Below the pieces are notes generated by a model. That model made no database searches. It saw nothing but the letters and a program-made list of their open reading frames with translations, and was not told the origin of the DNA. This document shows, in pieces, positions 7,492 to 14,861 of a stretch of DNA of 16,136 nucleotides. The stretch comes from DSFT01 sp032249175. GTDB taxonomy: Bacteria > Hydrothermota > Hydrothermia > LBFQ01 > DSFT01. Location: positions 1 through 16,136 of the forward strand of contig JAVVGK010000024.1 of assembly GCA_032249175.1 (NCBI GenBank), written 5' to 3'. Position 1 is the stretch's first letter. Each line of letters opens with the position of its first letter. A program made the translations under genes and the position numbers.

Positions 7492-7698
7492 ATGCCAAAG
7501 GTTAAAACGAAAAAATCCGTAGCTAAGAGATTTAAAATTACAAAGGGGGAAAAAGGTAGTAAAATTAAGTGTTTTCATGCTTACCATAGCCATCTTTCAA
7601 CAGGAAAATCTCCAAAAAGATTAAGAAGATTAAGAAAACCTAAAATTTTAAATAAGGTTAGTAAAGATAAAATTTTATATGCTCTTGGTAAAAAGTAG
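7492..7698 (+). CDS. rpmI: 50S ribosomal protein L35
   Basis: L35 is a small basic component of the large ribosomal subunit. The 68 residues begin MPKVKTKKSVAKRFKITKG, the family signature, and continue with the basic segment KSPKRLRRLRKP and a lysine-rich end. I use the ATG at 7492 because family members start MPK; a TTG at 7468 would add eight atypical residues. The element and a possible promoter lie directly upstream, and there is no SD sequence. Unusually, neither infC (before) nor rplT (after) is adjacent. lon follows after only six bases, so rpmI appears to head a lon-valS transcript. The stretch SKIKCFHAYHSHL replaces the usual shorter KRKKAFKSH region. Confidence 0.95.
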   Translation: MPKVKTKKSVAKRFKITKGEKGSKIKCFHAYHSHLSTGKSPKRLRRLRKPKILNKVSKDKILYALGKK

Positions 7699-7704
7699 TT
7701 TTTA

Positions 7705-10023
7705 ATGAATAATATAAAAGTTTTACCTGTTCTTCCTATTAGAGGTGGAATAATATTTCCTCATAGTATTGTGAATATAACTGTTTCATCTGAAAGAGGA
7801 AAAGTTCTTGTTGAGGATGCTATAAAGCAAGGAATTTCTGAGTTATTTTCTGTTGGATATAAATCTAACGAAAAGAATGAAGAATTATTTAAAGTTGGAA
7901 CAATAATAAGAATTGAAAATTATTCAAAGGATGAAAAAGAAGATGTTATTAAGCTTGTTGTAGTTGGATTGAAAAGAGGCAAAATTTTGAAATTTATTCA
8001 AGAGGAGCCTTATTTTAAAGCTGAAATTGAGCCTATTGATGATATTGAAATTATTGATAAAGAAATGGAAATTTTAGTTAAAAGTGTTAAAGATATGTTT
8101 GTTAATTTAATGAATAAAATGCCTGTTAGGTCTGAGAAACAAATAAAGGAGATTTTAAATGTTAAAAGCCCTTCTATACTTTCTGATGTTTTAGCATCAT
8201 TTTTAATTGAGGAATTGGAAGAAAAGCAAAAATTATTAGAAACATTTGATGTTAAAGAAAGACTAAAAAAAATTCTTGAAGTTATTCAAAATCAATTTGA
8301 AATGCTTAAAGTAAATGAAAGTATTCAGGAAAAAGTAAAAGAGGAAATTGAAAAATCTCAAAGGGAGTACTTTCTTAGAGAGCAACTTAAAGTTATACAA
8401 AAAGAATTAGGCATTAGTGAGGAGCAAAAGGAAATTGATGAAATTGAAGAAAAAATAAAACTTCTTCCTGATTATGTCCAAGAAGTTGCTAAAAGAGAAT
8501 TAAATAAACTAAAAAAACTTCAAACAATATCTCCTGAATATCATGTTGTAAGAACTTACTTGGATTGGATTTTAAATTTACCTTGGAATGAAGAAACGGA
8601 AGATAATTTAGATATTTCTCATGCAAGAAAGGTTCTTGATGAAGACCATTATAATTTGGAAAAGGCAAAAAGTAGAATTTTGGAATACTTGGCAGTTAAA
8701 AAAATTAAACCTAATGCGAAAGGAGCAATTCTTTGTTTTGTTGGACCTCCTGGTGTAGGTAAAACCTCCTTAGGTCAATCAATAGCAAGAGCATTAAATA
8801 GGAAATTTATAAGAATTTCTCTTGGTGGTATAAGAGATGAAGCAGAAATTAGAGGACATAGAAGAACATATGTTGGAGCATTACCAGGAAGAATAATAAG
8901 TGCTTTAAGAAGGGTTAAGGTTAAAAATCCTGTGATTGTTCTTGATGAAGTTGATAAAATTGGTGTAGATTTTAGAGGAGATCCTGCTTCTGCTTTATTG
9001 GAAGTTTTAGATCCAGAGCAAAACAAAGAATTTGTTGATCATTATTTAGAAGTTCCTTTTGACCTTTCAAAAGTTTTGTTTATTACAACTGCTAACACAA
9101 CAATAACGATTCCTCCTGCTTTATTAGATAGAATGGAAGTAATAGAAATACCTGGTTATACGCTTGAAGAAAAGTTAAAAATAGCAAAATTTTATTTAAT
9201 TCCAAGAGAGATAGAAAATCATGGCTTGAATAATTATAAAATTGAATTTGAAGATAAAGCTATTGAAGAAATTATAAATAAATGGACAAGAGAAGCAGGT
9301 GTTCGTCAATTAGATAGGAAAATAGCTGAAATTTTAAGAAAAATAGCAGTTCAAGTAGCTGAAAAGAACTTAAAGAATAAGAAATTTTTAATAAAAAGCA
9401 CAAATGTTTCTAAATTTTTAGGACCACCATTATTTTATTCAGAAGTTGCTGAGAGACAAAATGAAATTGGTGTTGCTATTGGTCTTGCTTGGACGCCTTT
9501 TGGTGGAGATATTATATTTATTGAAGCATTAAAAATGCCTGGTAAGGGTCAATTGAAATTGACTGGACATCTTGGTAATGTTATGAAAGAAAGTGCACAA
9601 GCTGCTTATTCATTATTAAGAGCTAATTTTGAAAAATGGAAAATAAAAAATAATGATTTTGATAAGTACGATGTTCATATTCATGTTCCCGCAGGTGCGA
9701 TACCGAAAGATGGTCCATCTGCTGGAATAGCAATTTTGATGGCATTAGTTTCGTTATTTTCAAATAGACCTATAAAGAAATTTCTTGCTATGACAGGTGA
9801 AATTACACTTAGAGGAAAAATTTTACCTGTTGGTGGCATTAAGGAAAAGGTTTTGGCAGCAAGAAGAGCTGGAATTAAAGAGATTATTTTGCCTAAGTGG
9901 AATAAAAAGGATTTGGAAGATATACCAAAAGATGTTCTTAAAGATTTAGTTTTCCACTTTGTTGATAATGTCCAAGAAGCATATAAAATCTCATTTGAAT
10001 TTAATAATAAAAAAACACTTTAA
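7705..10023 (+). CDS. lon: ATP-dependent Lon protease
   Basis: Lon is a cytoplasmic AAA+ serine protease that unfolds and degrades damaged and regulatory proteins. All parts of bacterial LonA are present in 772 residues: the N-terminal substrate-binding domain (about 5-200) opening with LPVLPIRGGIIFPH, and a coiled-coil helical region (about 200-300) with REYFLREQLKVIQKELG. The AAA+ module follows, with Walker A GPPGVGKT at 347-354, Walker B VIVLDEVDKIG near 410 and a TTANT sensor. The protease domain has catalytic Ser672 in PKDGPSAG and Lys715 in GGIKEK. The Ser-Lys spacing of 43 equals that of the E. coli enzyme (679/722). It starts six bases after rpmI without an SD sequence, so it is probably co-transcribed with rpmI and valS. 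LonA with a long N-domain, rather than LonB, is certain from the architecture. Confidence 0.97.
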   Translation: MNNIKVLPVLPIRGGIIFPHSIVNITVSSERGKVLVEDAIKQGISELFSVGYKSNEKNEELFKVGTIIRIENYSKDEKEDVIKLVVVGLKRGKILKFIQEEPYFKAEIEPIDDIEIIDKEMEILVKSVKDMFVNLMNKMPVRSEKQIKEILNVKSPSILSDVLASFLIEELEEKQKLLETFDVKERLKKILEVIQNQFEMLKVNESIQEKVKEEIEKSQREYFLREQLKVIQKELGISEEQKEIDEIEEKIKLLPDYVQEVAKRELNKLKKLQTISPEYHVVRTYLDWILNLPWNEETEDNLDISHARKVLDEDHYNLEKAKSRILEYLAVKKIKPNAKGAILCFVGPPGVGKTSLGQSIARALNRKFIRISLGGIRDEAEIRGHRRTYVGALPGRIISALRRVKVKNPVIVLDEVDKIGVDFRGDPASALLEVLDPEQNKEFVDHYLEVPFDLSKVLFITTANTTITIPPALLDRMEVIEIPGYTLEEKLKIAKFYLIPREIENHGLNNYKIEFEDKAIEEIINKWTREAGVRQLDRKIAEILRKIAVQVAEKNLKNKKFLIKSTNVSKFLGPPLFYSEVAERQNEIGVAIGLAWTPFGGDIIFIEALKMPGKGQLKLTGHLGNVMKESAQAAYSLLRANFEKWKIKNNDFDKYDVHIHVPAGAIPKDGPSAGIAILMALVSLFSNRPIKKFLAMTGEITLRGKILPVGGIKEKVLAARRAGIKEIILPKWNKKDLEDIPKDVLKDLVFHFVDNVQEAYKISFEFNNKKTL

Positions 10024-10037
10024 AATTTTCATTCCTT

Positions 10038-12593
10038 ATGGAGAAAACATACAATTATAAAGAGATTGAAGAGAGAATTTACAACTTTTGGCTTGAAAAT
10101 GATTTATTTAAAGCGAATCCAAAAAATGTTTTAGAAAATAAGAAAAAAGCTTTTTCAATAATGATGCCACCGCCGAATATAACAGGAAGAATTCACATGG
10201 GACATTTATTAAATAATACAATTCAAGATATTTTAGCAAGGTATTATAGAATGAAAAATTATGAGGTTCTATGGCAACCTGGAACAGACCATGCAGGAAT
10301 AGCTACTCAAAATGTTGTTGAAAGAGAATTATTAAAGGAAGGCAAAACAAGATATGACTTAGGAAGAGAGGAATTTATAAAAAGAGTTTGGAAATGGAAA
10401 GAAGAATATGGAAACATTATTATAAATCAGCTTAAAAGGCTTGGAATTAGTGCTGATTGGTCAAGATTAAAATTTACAATGGATGAGGATTATTATAATG
10501 CTGTTATTTATGCTTTTAATGAGCTTTATAAAGCAGGTTTAATTTATAAGGGACTTTATATTATTAATTGGTGTCCAAGATGCTATACAACACTATCAAA
10601 TGAAGAGGTTGAAAATAAAGAAATAAATGGGAAATTATATTATTTGAAATATCCACTTTTAGATTCAGATGGATATATTATAGTTGCTACAACAAGACCT
10701 GAAACTTATCTTGGTGATACTGCTATTGCTGTAAATCCAAATGATATTAGATATAAAAATTTCATCGGTAAAAAAGTAAAATTACCTTTAATTGAATGGA
10801 AAAGAAAAGATTATTATAATAATGAAATTTCAAGTGAAATTGAAATTATAGAAGATGAATTTGTGGATATGGAATTTGGAACAGGGGCAGTTAAAATAAC
10901 ACCCGCTCATGACAAAGATGATTTTGAAATTGGAAAGAAATATAATTTACCTATGGTTTTAATAATGGATTATAACGGAATTTTAAATGAAAATGCAGGT
11001 TATTTTAAAGGGTTAGAGAGGTTTAAAGCAAGAGAGGAAATTGTAAAGAAACTTTCTGAAAATGGTTATATTGAAAGAATTGAAAATTATAAATATAATG
11101 TTGGAGTTTGTTATAGATGTGAAACAATTGTTGAGCCAATAATTTCAGAGCAGTGGTTTTTGAATTTAAAATTTTTTAAAGATATTGCTAAAAGAGTTGT
11201 TGAAGAGAATAAAATTGAGATTATTCCTGAATATGGAAAGAAAATTTACTTTAATTGGTGGGATAATATAAAGGATTGGGCTATTTCAAGACAAATATGG
11301 TGGGGTCATAAAATTCCTATTGAAGGTGAAGAAGATGTTCTTGATACTTGGTTTAGCTCCGCATTATGGCCTATGGCTACACTTGGTTGGCCTAAGGAAA
11401 CAGAAGAATTAAAAGCTTTCTTTCCTACAAACATATTAGTAACAGGTTGGGATATTCTTTTCTTTTGGGTAGCAAGGATGATTATTATGAGTTTATTCTT
11501 TAAAAATGAAGTTCCATTTAAAAAAGTTTATTTACATGGACTAATTAGAGATGAAAAAGGAAGAAAAATGTCAAAAAGTCTTGGAAATTCACCAGAGCCT
11601 TTGGAATTATTTGATAAGTATTCAGTTGATGGTGTTAGAATGGGTTTAATGCTAATAACACCAGAGGGTCAAGATGTTAGATTTTCTGAAAAGTATATGG
11701 AAGTTGGTAGAAATTATGCTAATAAAATTTGGAATATAGGAAGATTTTTAATTTTAAATTTTGATGGAAGTTATCAACCTTTAAAAGAAATTCATATTGA
11801 AGATAAATGGATTTTATATCAACTTGATGATGTTATTGAAAATGTTAATAAGGGCATTAATGAGCTTGAATTTAACAAAACTGCTAAATTATTATATGAT
11901 TTTACTTGGCATAAATTCGCAGATTGGTATATTGAAACAATTAAGACAAGAGATGATAAAAATTTTGCTATTTCTAATGCTCTTTTTGTTTTTGAAAATA
12001 TATTAAAACTTCACCATCCATATATGCCTTTTATTAGTGAAGCGCTTTATCAAAAAATGCCTTTTAAGAAAAAGCTTTCAATAATGATTGAAGAATTCCC
12101 AAATAAGTATAACTTTGATTATAAAGAAGACTTTGAAAATTATGAATTTTTAAGAAATTTAGTTGAAGAAATAAGAGAAATTAAGGGTATTTTTAGGGTT
12201 CAAAATAGAAAAGATATTAAGCTTTTTATTCATAGTGAAACGAAAGAAAAATATAAGAACTTGGTAAAGGAGCATTTTAGAATTGTTAGATTTCTTGCAG
12301 GAATTGAAAGTTTTTCTGAAACAAATGAAAAATTGAAAAATGGTGCTATAATAGTTTTTGATAAGTTTTTAGGATTTTTAATTTTAGAAAATTATGATTT
12401 TGAAAAAGAAAGAAAAAGACTTGAAAGTGAGCTACAAACAATTGAAAAATTATATCATTCAATTAAAGAAAAATTAAATGATGATGAGTTTTTAAAGAAA
12501 GCACCAGAGCAAGTAATTGAAAATCAAAAAAATAAATTATTAGAGCTTGAAAGCAAAATGGAAAAATTAAAAAGAATTTTGAATAAACTTTAA
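10038..12593 (+). CDS. valS: Valyl-tRNA synthetase, lacking one zinc-knuckle segment
   Basis: ValRS charges tRNA-Val with valine in the cytoplasm. The 851 residues show class I features: PPPNITGRIHMGH (HIGH motif as HMGH at 53-56, usual for ValRS), the editing domain with TTRPETYLGDTA, and KMSKS at 510-514. A C-terminal coiled coil follows (about 785-851, starting FEKERKRLESELQ) that binds tRNA. The first zinc site appears intact: C179/C182 (NWCPRC) and C358/C361 (VCYRC). However, between QIWWGHKIP and DVLDTWFSS (about 427-434) only five residues remain, where typical bacterial enzymes have a Cys-rich insert of about 35 residues. The gene lies 14 bases after lon and has no SD sequence. Its last codons are repeated at 14802-14834 beyond the restriction cassette, which suggests that cassette inserted at this gene end. 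Confidence 0.96.
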   Translation: MEKTYNYKEIEERIYNFWLENDLFKANPKNVLENKKKAFSIMMPPPNITGRIHMGHLLNNTIQDILARYYRMKNYEVLWQPGTDHAGIATQNVVERELLKEGKTRYDLGREEFIKRVWKWKEEYGNIIINQLKRLGISADWSRLKFTMDEDYYNAVIYAFNELYKAGLIYKGLYIINWCPRCYTTLSNEEVENKEINGKLYYLKYPLLDSDGYIIVATTRPETYLGDTAIAVNPNDIRYKNFIGKKVKLPLIEWKRKDYYNNEISSEIEIIEDEFVDMEFGTGAVKITPAHDKDDFEIGKKYNLPMVLIMDYNGILNENAGYFKGLERFKAREEIVKKLSENGYIERIENYKYNVGVCYRCETIVEPIISEQWFLNLKFFKDIAKRVVEENKIEIIPEYGKKIYFNWWDNIKDWAISRQIWWGHKIPIEGEEDVLDTWFSSALWPMATLGWPKETEELKAFFPTNILVTGWDILFFWVARMIIMSLFFKNEVPFKKVYLHGLIRDEKGRKMSKSLGNSPEPLELFDKYSVDGVRMGLMLITPEGQDVRFSEKYMEVGRNYANKIWNIGRFLILNFDGSYQPLKEIHIEDKWILYQLDDVIENVNKGINELEFNKTAKLLYDFTWHKFADWYIETIKTRDDKNFAISNALFVFENILKLHHPYMPFISEALYQKMPFKKKLSIMIEEFPNKYNFDYKEDFENYEFLRNLVEEIREIKGIFRVQNRKDIKLFIHSETKEKYKNLVKEHFRIVRFLAGIESFSETNEKLKNGAIIVFDKFLGFLILENYDFEKERKRLESELQTIEKLYHSIKEKLNDDEFLKKAPEQVIENQKNKLLELESKMEKLKRILNKL
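12558..12593 (+). repeat. Direct repeat, left copy (valS 3' end)
   Basis: The final codons of valS. Bases 12564-12583 are identical to 14808-14827 (20 of 20), and the match continues to the left in frame with ATG/ATA and GAA/GAG differences. The two copies bracket the methyltransferase and endonuclease genes. Confidence 0.75.
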
Positions 12594-12602
12594 AATTTAA
12601 TT

Positions 12603-13634
12603 ATGTCTCACATAGGTGATTATATAGATAAAGTAATTTGTGGTGACGCTCGGGAAATTTTGTCTAAAATTCCATCAGATAGCATAGATCTGGTAATAAC
12701 AAGTCCGCCTTACTATAAACAAAGGAACTACGGAGAGATTGGAATAGGGAATGAGAAAACATTGGAGGAATACATTAATAATCTTTTGGATGTTTTTAGA
12801 GAATGTGTTCGGATAATTAAAAATACAGGAACTATTGTTTTTAACATTGGTGATAAGTATGAAAACGGGAGTCTTTTACTAATTCCTTGGCGGTTTGTAA
12901 TTGAAGCTATCAAGATAACGAATGTAAAACTAATAAATCAGGTAACATGGGTTAAATTAAATCCTACACCTAGACAAGACAAGAAAAAACTTGTTCCATC
13001 AACAGAGCCATTTTTTATATTTGCCAAATCTAATATGTACTACTTCAATAAAGAAGCTTTTTTGAACTATAACGAACCTCTAAAAAGTATTCGCAGAAAG
13101 TTTACGAATAGCATTGGTCAAAGATATTTTGAATTGATTGAGCAATCATCTCTAACAAATGAGCAAAAAGAACTAGCTAAGGCTGAACTCTTGAAAGCTA
13201 TAAGAGAAGTAAAGGAAGGAAAAATTGAAAGTTTTAGGATGAAAATCAAAGGAATTCATTCAATGCCTTATGGTGGGCAAGAAGGTGGAAGAAAAATTCA
13301 AATAGAGCGGAATGGATTTACTATTATAAAAATTTATGGAAAACCTATTAAAAGAGATGTTATTGAATCTCCTGTAGAAACTATAAAGGGTAATATTCAT
13401 CCAGCTGTATTTCCTGAGTATATTATCCAAGAATTCCTTAAATTACTAACTAAGGAAGGTGATATTGTTTTAGATCCATTTATTGGTTCTGGAACAACAG
13501 GTATTGTCGCGAAAAGAATGGGAAGGCATTTCATAGGAATTGAGATAAATGAAAAGTATTGCGAATATGCTCGAAAAAGAATAGCTAAGACAATAACTGA
13601 TAGAACATTAAATTTTTTATATGAGCAAAAGTAA
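12603..13634 (+). CDS. Type II DNA methyltransferase, beta class (N4-C or N6-A)
   Basis: This enzyme should transfer a methyl group from SAM to an exocyclic amino group in a specific DNA site and so protect host DNA from the nuclease that follows. In 343 residues, catalytic motif IV TSPPYY (33-38) comes before the SAM-binding motif I DPFIGSGTTG (291-300). That order defines the beta class. TSPPY fits N4-cytosine or N6-adenine methylation, and I cannot tell which. Residues about 140-270 are the likely target-recognition region, including a charged helix and KIKGIHSMPYGGQEGG. HPAVFPEYI near 265 is a conserved beta-class element. The start is nine bases after valS; its 3' end overlaps the endonuclease by 14 bases in another frame, so expression is coupled. 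At least six CGN arginine codons (for example 12650, 12809, 12891) contrast with none seen in frame in valS, which suggests acquisition by transfer. Confidence 0.9.
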   Translation: MSHIGDYIDKVICGDAREILSKIPSDSIDLVITSPPYYKQRNYGEIGIGNEKTLEEYINNLLDVFRECVRIIKNTGTIVFNIGDKYENGSLLLIPWRFVIEAIKITNVKLINQVTWVKLNPTPRQDKKKLVPSTEPFFIFAKSNMYYFNKEAFLNYNEPLKSIRRKFTNSIGQRYFELIEQSSLTNEQKELAKAELLKAIREVKEGKIESFRMKIKGIHSMPYGGQEGGRKIQIERNGFTIIKIYGKPIKRDVIESPVETIKGNIHPAVFPEYIIQEFLKLLTKEGDIVLDPFIGSGTTGIVAKRMGRHFIGIEINEKYCEYARKRIAKTITDRTLNFLYEQK

Positions 13635-14805
13635 AAGGAAAAAAGAAAATTACGAACATTATAAAAAAATTCTTTCCAAAATATTTGAAGAAGCAAAAGA
13701 AATTTATGGAAAAAAGGACAATAGTATTTTTAAGGAGCTAACTGAGGAAAATATAGAATGGTTAAAAGTTATTGTAGATAATGTTGAAAATCAAAAATCT
13801 ATAATAGCAGTTTTGATAACTTCACTTCTTAAAAAGGTAGTCTCACCTAACCAAGATATAAGGCTACATCGTAAAGAATTTGAAGGTGGTTATTCTGGAC
13901 GCAGTTTGGATACTCATGTAACAACACCTTGGCTAAAATATCATTTTCCAAGATTTGCTCCTAAGGAAAGTGGATGGCTAACGAGGTCTATTGAACAGCC
14001 ACATCCATTTAATAAAGAGTTCCCTGGTAAGATAAGAAACGAAAAAGTAAAAGAAGCCTTCTTATCAATACTTGATAGTATAGAAAGTGAATCTAAAAAA
14101 GAATATGGAGCAAAAAAAGCAAGAATTTATTTATTAAAAATTTTTTTTCTTTTTTTAGAAAAAGTAGAAAAATATAAGCAGGAACTTGAATTTCATTCTG
14201 AATTTAAATCAACTGCTATTACAATATATGTTGTCTTAAATATGCTTATAGAACACTTTTCAATGGAACAATCTTCAAGATTACCTGTCATTGCTATATA
14301 CACGTTATATCAGATTTTTCGCTCTAATATAAAAAGGTACCGAGGAAAAATTTTAAAGCCTCTGAAACCGCATACAACATCTGATAAATATTCTGGATTT
14401 GGGGATATAGAGGTATATAATCAAGATGGAACTCCCTTTGAAATAGTAGAGATAAAACACAATATCCCTATTGATAAAACAATAATTGAAGATGTATTAA
14501 GAAAAATAAAGAACACTAAAACTATTGAGAGATATTACATTTTGACCACTGCTGAACCTAACTTTGAAGAATCACAAGAAAAAATTTTTAAACAGGTTCA
14601 GGAAATCAAGAGTGAATATGGCTTTGAAATTGTACCTAATGGCATATATAATTCTTTGAAATACTATTTAAGATTTGTTCCCGATTTATCAAGCTTTTTG
14701 GAGCTTTATGAAAAAAATTTAATAGAAGAGTTTTCTAAAACAACTGATGTAAAAGAGTTTCATATTAAAGGTTGGAGGGATATAAAGGAGAAATTTCTTA
14801 GATAG
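13621..14805 (+). CDS. Probable type II restriction endonuclease, PD-(D/E)XK type
   Basis: The 394-residue protein probably cleaves the DNA sequence that the adjacent methyltransferase protects. Position is the strongest argument: its ATG lies inside the methyltransferase gene, a normal R-M arrangement. The sequence also has a plausible PD-(D/E)XK centre: GFGDIEV with Asp262, then a strand VEIKH with Glu277 and Lys279, followed by a helix. Upstream, GGYSGRSLDTHVTTPWLK and ESGWLTRSIEQPHPFN (about 96-130) look strongly conserved and may be DNA-binding or structural motifs. The first 60 residues are Lys-rich helices. I do not recognise the family with certainty; a relationship to the SacI-type endonuclease family is only a hypothesis. 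Recognition site unknown. CGN arginine codons (CGC, CGT, CGA) occur here too. Its stop codon lies within the right copy of the valS-end repeat. Confidence 0.75.
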   Translation: MSKSKRKKENYEHYKKILSKIFEEAKEIYGKKDNSIFKELTEENIEWLKVIVDNVENQKSIIAVLITSLLKKVVSPNQDIRLHRKEFEGGYSGRSLDTHVTTPWLKYHFPRFAPKESGWLTRSIEQPHPFNKEFPGKIRNEKVKEAFLSILDSIESESKKEYGAKKARIYLLKIFFLFLEKVEKYKQELEFHSEFKSTAITIYVVLNMLIEHFSMEQSSRLPVIAIYTLYQIFRSNIKRYRGKILKPLKPHTTSDKYSGFGDIEVYNQDGTPFEIVEIKHNIPIDKTIIEDVLRKIKNTKTIERYYILTTAEPNFEESQEKIFKQVQEIKSEYGFEIVPNGIYNSLKYYLRFVPDLSSFLELYEKNLIEEFSKTTDVKEFHIKGWRDIKEKFLR

Positions 14806-14834
14806 AGAAATTAAAAAGAATTTTGAAAAATTAA
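14802..14834 (+). pseudogene. Duplicated valS 3' end (right copy of direct repeat)
   Basis: In the valS frame this reads IEKLKRILKN-stop, against MEKLKRILNKL-stop at the true valS end. Bases 14808-14827 match 12564-12583 exactly. The codons differ at ATA/ATG and a synonymous GAG/GAA. It has no function as protein but supplies the TTGAAA -35 box for the ankyrin gene. It marks the right edge of a probable R-M insertion. Confidence 0.7.
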
Positions 14835-14852
14835 TTAACTATGCTTTAAAAT
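14823..14852 (+). promoter_or_regulatory. Sigma-70-like promoter for the ankyrin-repeat gene
   Basis: TTGAAA at 14823-14828 and TAAAAT at 14847-14852 have an 18-base spacer. The ATG follows nine bases after the -10, exactly as at the 1397-1426 promoter. The block 14841-14864 matches 1415-1438 at 22 of 24 bases, including the start codon. Leaderless transcription is implied. Confidence 0.65.
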
Positions 14853-14861
14853 TTTAAAACT

